From: an uncultured Myxococcales bacterium
GTDB taxonomy: Bacteria > Myxococcota_A > UBA9042
Assembly (NCBI GenBank): GCA_903929795.1
Contig: CAIYWC010000181.1
Coordinates: 1 to 64,000 of the forward strand
Reading direction: 5' to 3'
Length of the DNA stretch: 64,000 nucleotides
Part shown: in pieces, positions 59,419 to 64,000 of the stretch
Layout: each line of letters starts with the position of its first letter
Numbering within the stretch: position 1 is the stretch's first letter
Made by a program: the position numbers and the translations under genes
Notes under the pieces: generated by a model
Told to the model about the DNA's origin: nothing
The model's database searches: none
Seen by the model: only the letters and a program-made list of their open reading frames with translations

Positions 59419-61248
59419 TCAGCCCACGCGCCCCGCCCAGCGGTCGCCGCCCGTGCGCGCCGCGTCCAGCGCGACGGTTTTCGCGGCGGTCAGCGACGCC
59501 CCGCGCACCCCTTCAGGCTCGGCATGCCGCCCTGGCGCATCGTGGCGTTCCACCAGCCACGCCGGCATCCACGTCACGAATTCCATCGGTCCGTCCGCCA
59601 GCGCGTGGCGAAACAGCCGCTCATCCCAGGGCTCGGCGGGCGCCAGCGTCGCAAGCTGCGCTTCCAGCAGCGCCGTCGCCTCCCCGCGTTTGGGCTCAAT
59701 CTGCCGCTGCGCCGCCGCCAGGGTGACCAGCACCGGCCGCAGCCCCGCCGCGTGCGCCGCTGTCACCAGCTGCTGCATCATCGCCAGGTTGTCGGCGCGC
59801 TGCAGGTCCACGCCCGGCGGCTCCTGACCGCGGGCAAAATTGGGCATCGCCAGCAGCAAATCCGCGGACGCCTCACCCGCCGCACGCAGCAGCGCCTGCG
59901 CGAGCTGTGGCCACTGCCCCGCCAAAGCCTCGTCGTTGAGCAGCCGCAAGAACTCAGGAATTGCCAGCAAGATCCGAAGCTTGGGCAGCGCCAGGCCGCG
60001 TTCCCGCTGGTCCGCCAGCCGCAGCAGCAACTCGCGGAGCGCGTCCAGGTTGCCTTTTTCCAGCACGCGCTGCGCCAAGAACCGCTGATCCATCGGCTGC
60101 GCCAGCAACACGAGCTCCGCCAGCTGCCCCTGCGCGTGCGCGTCCACCGCCAGCTGCGCGAGCTGCGGCCGTGTCGACCGCTCGCTCGCCGCCGTCAGCA
60201 GCGCCACCGGCCCGTGCTGCGCCGCCAGGGTCGCCAACGCGTCGGCAAGCGTGGCGGGCGCCAGCAGCTCCGTGCCGCCGACCACCAGCGACAGCCCCGC
60301 GCGCGGCTCCGGACGCAGCTCCTGCGCCGCCGAGACGATCGCCGCCACCATCTTTTCCTGCGGCAGCTGCTCGATGCGAAAGCCGGGACACGTCTCCTGG
60401 CAGGTCTGGCACGCGTCGATGCGAAACCACTGCCGCGCTTTGAACGGCTTGAATTCACCGATATTTTCCTGTTCGAACTCCCGAAACACGGAGATACCGT
60501 AGAACTGCGGCTCAATGAATTCGCGGCCAAGCGGCGTCAGCAGGCAGTTGGGCACGTTGTAGGGCTTGATGCGCGCGCCGTACTGCGCCAACACCGGCAG
60601 CGCGTCGCGCACACCGGCGACGATGGCGTCATACGGCACGAACCAGCGGCCCAGGTCGCCGACGTTGGAGCGCTGGGCGATGAACGGCTGGATCATGAAC
60701 AACCGCACGCCGCGCGGCGCCAAGAGCGAAACCATCTCCTTGATTTGGCTGGTATTTTCCGGCAACAGGATCTGATTGTTCATCAGGTGCAGCTTCACGC
60801 CGCGCCGTTTTGCCGCCGCCGTCAGGTTGTCCAGCCCCGCCAGCGCCTGCGCGAGCGCGCCCTGCGCGACGGCGATCTTGTCGTGCAGCTCCGGCGTCGC
60901 GCCGTGCAGCGAAAACGTGAAGCGTGTCAAGCCGTTGGCGATCGCTTGGTCGGCAAATTTCGGATACGCGAACATGCGGCCGTTGGTCGTCACCGCGATG
61001 CGGTCAAAGCCGGTGTCGCGGGCAAACGCGACCAAGTCCAGGAAATCCGGGCGGATCGTCGGCTCGCCGCCGGAAAAGCCCAGCTCGTCGTGGCCATTGT
61101 CCTTGGCCCACAGAATGCGCGCGCGGATCTGCTCTGTGGTCAAATCCAGCTGATCGGCCTGCGGAATCACGCGGTAGTCCAACTGCGTGCAGTACTGGCA
61201 GCGGCTGTTGCAGGTGAAGCCTGTCTCGATGCTCAGCAGTTTGCCCAC
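59419..61248 (-). CDS. radical SAM protein with long C-terminal extension
   Basis: A 609-residue protein. The radical SAM half (about 1-300) has CNSRCQYC at Cys13/17/20, FSGGEPTIRPDF and NGRMF, and a Cys-rich DACQTCQETCPGF end at about 285-297. The remaining ~300 residues form an Ala/Leu-rich alpha/beta region with repeated AQHGPVALLTAA-like and LLLAMPNFARG-like strands that I do not recognise. It might be a catalytically unrelated binding domain. GTG start with GGAGGAACGC. No maturation precursor peptide is obvious nearby. Confidence 0.85.
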   Translation of the reverse strand: MGKLLSIETGFTCNSRCQYCTQLDYRVIPQADQLDLTTEQIRARILWAKDNGHDELGFSGGEPTIRPDFLDLVAFARDTGFDRIAVTTNGRMFAYPKFADQAIANGLTRFTFSLHGATPELHDKIAVAQGALAQALAGLDNLTAAAKRRGVKLHLMNNQILLPENTSQIKEMVSLLAPRGVRLFMIQPFIAQRSNVGDLGRWFVPYDAIVAGVRDALPVLAQYGARIKPYNVPNCLLTPLGREFIEPQFYGISVFREFEQENIGEFKPFKARQWFRIDACQTCQETCPGFRIEQLPQEKMVAAIVSAAQELRPEPRAGLSLVVGGTELLAPATLADALATLAAQHGPVALLTAASERSTRPQLAQLAVDAHAQGQLAELVLLAQPMDQRFLAQRVLEKGNLDALRELLLRLADQRERGLALPKLRILLAIPEFLRLLNDEALAGQWPQLAQALLRAAGEASADLLLAMPNFARGQEPPGVDLQRADNLAMMQQLVTAAHAAGLRPVLVTLAAAQRQIEPKRGEATALLEAQLATLAPAEPWDERLFRHALADGPMEFVTWMPAWLVERHDAPGRHAEPEGVRGASLTAAKTVALDAARTGGDRWAGRVG

Positions 61249-61314
61249 GCGTTCCTCCGCGGGTGAGCGTAGCAGGAAATGCGCCGGATTGCCGAAGCGC
61301 GAGGGAAAACGCCT

Positions 61315-62271
61315 TCAGTTCGCGTAGTTCCGCACGACGACTTCGTCGATGTCGCCTCGGCTCTCGCCCTTGCAGTTGATCGAGCGGGCGGCGCGGATCG
61401 TGCCAATCTCAAAACCGCGATACAAATCACGCACATAGCCGCAGTCGCTGTTGGACAGCAAAAAACGTACGCCTTGGCGGTCCAGGCGGCGGCACACGTC
61501 GGCGAGTTCACCCTGCGCCTTGCCGGAAAACTGCCCGCCGCTGTAGGCGTTGAACGACGAGGTCGCGCTGAGCGGGTGGTACGGCGGGTCGAGGTAGACA
61601 AAGCCGATGCGCTGGTCCTGCACCAGCTCCGGCAGCGCGCGGAAGTCCGCTTGACGAATATCTACTCCCTGCAGCGCCGCACTCGCCGCGCTCAGCTTGT
61701 CGGACTGCAAAATTCCCGGATTCGCGTAGCGCCCGTGCGGCGCGTTGAAGCGCCCGGAACGGTTCTCGCGCCATAAGCCGTTGAAACACGTGCGGTTGAG
61801 GAACAGCATCCGCGCGGCCCGTTCCACGTCGTCCATGGCAAAGTCGCCCGGGTGGCGGTTGCGTACGGCGTAGAAGTACAGCGCGCGGTTCTCCTCGTTT
61901 TCGCTCAGGTATTGGGTCTCGTGCGCCTGCAGTTGCGCCAGCAGTTCCGGAAGCGCGTCGCGCACCACCCGGCACGCGCCGACGAGATCACGTCCGACAT
62001 CGCAGAGCAGCGCATGCTCCAGGCGCTCGTCGGCGCTCAGATCAAAAAACACTGCGCCGCCGCCGAGAAATGGTTCAGCGTAGCGAAATTTTCCGGTCGG
62101 CATCAGCGGCCGGAGCGCCGGCAGCAGCTTGCCCTTGCCGCCGACCCACTTCAGGAACGGCGCGGGGCGCTGCGGATGCGGTTGCGGCACCACGCGGAGG
62201 TGAGGCGCGCCGCCTAGATGTTTATCAACAAGCGCGCGGTGAATCGGTCGGGTGCGGACAGCAGCGGGCAT
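61315..62271 (-). CDS. dam: DNA adenine methylase (Dam/D12 class)
   Basis: A 318-residue D12-class adenine-N6 methyltransferase. The SAM-binding motif is AEPFLGGGAVFFDL, preceded by FLKWVGGKGKLLPAL. The catalytic motif is DPPYHPLS, in the order typical of Dam and the DpnII MTase A. There is no restriction gene beside it, so a solitary regulatory or repair methylase is likely. I prefer ATG 62271, which has GAGG six bases upstream, over 62307. That GAGG lies in the stem of a perfect hairpin. Target GATC is suggested by the family, not proven. Confidence 0.9.
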   Translation of the reverse strand: MPAAVRTRPIHRALVDKHLGGAPHLRVVPQPHPQRPAPFLKWVGGKGKLLPALRPLMPTGKFRYAEPFLGGGAVFFDLSADERLEHALLCDVGRDLVGACRVVRDALPELLAQLQAHETQYLSENEENRALYFYAVRNRHPGDFAMDDVERAARMLFLNRTCFNGLWRENRSGRFNAPHGRYANPGILQSDKLSAASAALQGVDIRQADFRALPELVQDQRIGFVYLDPPYHPLSATSSFNAYSGGQFSGKAQGELADVCRRLDRQGVRFLLSNSDCGYVRDLYRGFEIGTIRAARSINCKGESRGDIDEVVVRNYAN

Positions 62272-62277
62272 GGCAGA

Positions 62278-62297
62278 CCTCGGCAGTGGAGCCGAGG
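62278..62297 (-). promoter_or_regulatory. hairpin that covers the dam ribosome binding site
   Basis: CCTCGGC and GCCGAGG are perfect complements with a 6-base loop, and the downstream arm contains the GAGG used for ATG 62271. If the hairpin forms in the mRNA it would hide the ribosome binding site. If translation starts at 62307 instead, the hairpin is simply inside the coding region. Confidence 0.4.
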
Positions 62298-62317
62298 CGA
62301 TGGTCATTCAGGTGGCC

Positions 62318-62393
62318 GATCACGCAAGTTTTTCGCAAGTTCAGCGCCGCAAGCCAATCGACTTGACGATCGTCTAGCGCGCAAAAGCCGATC
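62318..62393. promoter_or_regulatory. three GATC sites and a GACGATCGTC palindrome upstream of dam
   Basis: GATC occurs at 62318, 62368 and 62390 in the gap upstream of the methylase gene. The middle one is the centre of the 10-bp palindrome GACGATCGTC. Methylation-sensitive control of dam is conceivable if the enzyme targets GATC. Confidence 0.3.
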
Positions 62394-62507
62394 CGCGTCA
62401 AGGACTTGCGGCCGTCCTGCCGCCGTTGGCGCGCGTGTCGGCTGCGGCCCGCCGCTGCGAGGCGTCACCCACAACCTACTGTTTTTAATACACTTTCAGC
62501 TGACAAA

Positions 62508-63215
62508 CTACAGCCAATCCGCCGCACGCGCCGTGAGGCCAAGCCGCTGCAACGCGAGCAAAAAGTCCGCCGGCGGAGGCACGCGGAAGACCAGCGGCGC
62601 GCCGGTCAACGGGTGGTCGAGCTGCAGCCGCGCCGCATGCAGCATAGGCCGATCCGCGGCGATCGCGGCGCCATAGGCGACGTCGCCGATCAGCGGCATC
62701 CGGATCCCAGCCAGATGCGCGCGGATTTGGTGGCGCCGCCCGGTGTGCAGCTCCGCGCGCCACAGCACGGCCTGCGCGCTCGCCTGCTGGACGGTCAGCG
62801 TTGTCCACGCGCGATCGCCGCCCGATCGCACCGCAAGTACTGGAAACCCGTGACGATCCTTGTTTCCGGCCAGATGGTTGCGCACCTCCAGCGGCGCCTG
62901 CGGCAGCGGATCCGCGCGCTGCGTTAACGCCAGGTAAGCCTTGAGCGCCGTCCGCTCGGCGAACTGCGCCGCGAGCTTCGCCGTGACGTCCTGCCGCCGC
63001 CCAAGCGCAATTAGGCCCGAAGTACCCACGTCCAGCCGGTGCCCGAGGCCCAGCACGCCCGGCGACTCGCCCCGCCGCGCCAGGAGCCGCGCCGCCGCCA
63101 GCAACAGGTGATCGCGCGCCGCATCCAGCGTCGCGTGGACCGGCAGCCCGGCCGGCTTGTCGAGGATCAGCAGCGCGTCGTCCAAGTACAGCAGCGCTGC
63201 GTCGGTGAGCTCCAT
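62508..63215 (-). CDS. RluA-family RNA pseudouridine synthase
   Basis: A 235-residue pseudouridine synthase that isomerises uridine in rRNA or tRNA. It has the catalytic HRLDVGTSGL (Asp), an early LLILDKPAGLPVH block and the C-terminal GRRHQIRAHLAG and LHAARL motifs. The N-terminal S4 domain of larger RluA/RluD relatives is absent, so a short RluA-type (23S rRNA/tRNA 746-type) enzyme is possible; the exact target cannot be told. It is convergent on nothing: 236 bases separate it from dam, on the same strand. Confidence 0.92.
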   Translation of the reverse strand: MELTDAALLYLDDALLILDKPAGLPVHATLDAARDHLLLAAARLLARRGESPGVLGLGHRLDVGTSGLIALGRRQDVTAKLAAQFAERTALKAYLALTQRADPLPQAPLEVRNHLAGNKDRHGFPVLAVRSGGDRAWTTLTVQQASAQAVLWRAELHTGRRHQIRAHLAGIRMPLIGDVAYGAAIAADRPMLHAARLQLDHPLTGAPLVFRVPPPADFLLALQRLGLTARAADWL

Positions 63216-63298
63216 GGCCGCAGCCTACACCGGCTGGCACACGGCGAACACCTCGGCGCGCGGGCAAACATTCGCGTTCGTGACCGCACATCGCGCCT

Positions 63299-63327
63299 TT
63301 GACGTCCGCCTCAACGTCAGCCATGGT
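63299..63327 (+). promoter_or_regulatory. weak promoter candidate TTGACG-17-CATGGT for the DoxX-like gene
   Basis: TTGACG (63299-63304) is followed after 17 bases by CATGGT, 36 bases before ATG 63364. A TGACGT-8 bases-ACGTCA inverted repeat (63300-63319) overlaps the -35 region and could be an operator. Confidence 0.3.
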
Positions 63328-63363
63328 AGCGGCGGCCCTCTGGCCCGGCACGGGAGAAACGAC

Positions 63364-63972
63364 ATGCTGCAGTGGCTGCGCGCGCATCTGGTTCCGCATC
63401 GCATGTGGGCGATTTCGCTGGTGTTGTTGGCGATTCGCCTGACGCTCGGCGTGGGGCTGGCGGTGCCGGGCAAGGCCAAGCTGTACACGCTGGCGGAGAA
63501 ATGCGCCGAGGATCCGCTGCCGGACTGCGAAAAAGACGACGCGACGGCCAACTGCGGGCCGCTGAGGGCCGCCGAGTGCAAGACGCAGTCGCAGGAGAAA
63601 ATCGCCTGGTTTGGCGGTCTTACGCTGCTGGGCCACAAAGGCTGGAAGGTGCCGGGCGGCGGCAAGCTGCATTTCGCGCTGGCGGCGCTGGCGGAAGCGG
63701 GCGCGGGTGTGGCGCTCGTGCTGGGCGCGGCGACGCGGCTGGCGGCGCTGCCGGCGATCGCGGTGATGGCGGTGGCGATGGCGACGGCGCACTGGGACCA
63801 GTTCAACCGGAATTTCGAGTTCACGCAGGCGCCCGCGTTCCTGTATCTGCTGCTGGCGCTGGTGCTGGCGTCGTTTGGTCCGGGGGCGCTGTCGCTCGAC
63901 GGGCTGTGGACGCGCGGGGGCGGCTCGGCCAAAGCGACCAAGCCGGCCAGGTCAGCAAAATCCAAGAAATAA
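63364..63972 (+). CDS. DoxX-like membrane protein with Cys-rich loop
   Basis: A 202-residue protein with about four hydrophobic segments. The blocks AIRLTLGVGLAVPGKAKL, LAALAEAGAGVALVLGAATRLAALPA and FNRNFEFTQAPAFLYLLLALVL fit the DoxX/DoxD family of small redox-linked membrane proteins. Between the first and second segments is a loop of about 45 residues with four Cys, longer than usual for the family and probably disulfide-bonded outside the cytoplasm. Start ATG 63364 has GGGAG upstream. Confidence 0.78.
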   Translation: MLQWLRAHLVPHRMWAISLVLLAIRLTLGVGLAVPGKAKLYTLAEKCAEDPLPDCEKDDATANCGPLRAAECKTQSQEKIAWFGGLTLLGHKGWKVPGGGKLHFALAALAEAGAGVALVLGAATRLAALPAIAVMAVAMATAHWDQFNRNFEFTQAPAFLYLLLALVLASFGPGALSLDGLWTRGGGSAKATKPARSAKSKK

Positions 63973-63991
63973 TGCACACCTGCGGAGCAAC

Positions 63992-64000
63992 ATGAATCCC
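63992..64000 (+). CDS. first codons of a further gene
   Basis: ATG AAT CCC at the right edge follows GCGGAGCAAC, a good ribosome binding site (GGAG), 19 bases after the DoxX-like gene. Only three codons are visible, so nothing can be said about the product. Confidence 0.4.

Noticed and set aside
1-64000. tRNA, rRNA, CRISPR arrays, prophage and insertion sequences
   Set aside because: No cloverleaf-like, rRNA-like, regularly spaced direct-repeat or transposase/integrase sequence was recognised on either strand by eye. A covariance-model scan would be needed to be sure about small RNAs.

Overview
The window is GC-rich bacterial chromosome with short intergenic gaps and genes on both strands. 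It contains no rRNA, tRNA, phage, IS element or CRISPR array that I can recognise. The gene content points to Myxococcota (or a close deltaproteobacterial relative). The evidence is an AgmX/GltJ-like zinc-ribbon/GYF/TonB-type protein, large secreted lipoproteins built from Dictyostelium-type CTDC cysteine repeats, many lipoproteins with Asp/Ala-rich linkers, and a CheB-CheR-PAS/hybrid-kinase pair. The organism assignment is inference from family composition.

Layout. 1-6.7 kb: a cut gene, a YtxH-like/small membrane protein pair, several unrecognised membrane proteins and a Gly-rich secreted protein. 6.8-12.7 kb (minus): phosphoesterase lipoprotein, membrane fatty-acid desaturase, and a three-gene dehydrogenase (Tat small subunit, GMC flavoprotein with a four-Cys cluster, six-heme cytochrome c). 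12.8-22.1 kb (plus): recC-recB-recD, joined by ATGA overlaps. 22.1-24.4 kb (minus): a radical SAM enzyme followed by a CTDC-repeat lipoprotein. 24.5-31.2 kb (minus): TetR regulator, TolC-type porin, adaptor and RND pump, with a recognisable promoter and operator. 31.3-35.1 kb: a 1270-residue Cys-rich/DUF1566 lipoprotein, divergent from a GH92 alpha-mannosidase lipoprotein (35.3-37.7 kb). 37.7-45 kb: lipid kinase, AgmX-like protein, thymidine kinase, deoxynucleoside kinase, HD-GYP response regulator and an adenosine-deaminase-like protein that has lost nearly all its metal ligands. 45-50.2 kb: CheB-CheR-PAS protein and hybrid histidine kinase. 50.4-52.4 kb: fatty-acid hydroxylase, LON-domain protein, small anchored protein. 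52.5-58.1 kb (minus): a run of cyclophilin, four envelope lipoproteins, a DUF5658 membrane protein and a CXXXY-type CcmE. 58.3-64 kb: lipoprotein, second radical SAM protein, Dam-family methylase, RluA-family pseudouridine synthase, DoxX-like protein and the first codons of another gene.

Two patterns cut across the genes. First, a family of about 100-140-bp intergenic elements (six good copies, two diverged) carries a shared hairpin core. All but one copy lies directly after the 3' end of a gene, in that gene's orientation. Second, five upstream regions carry the same two-box motif, TTGAC[CG]-17 bases-CAGA[CG]T, which looks like a promoter class with an unusual -10 box.
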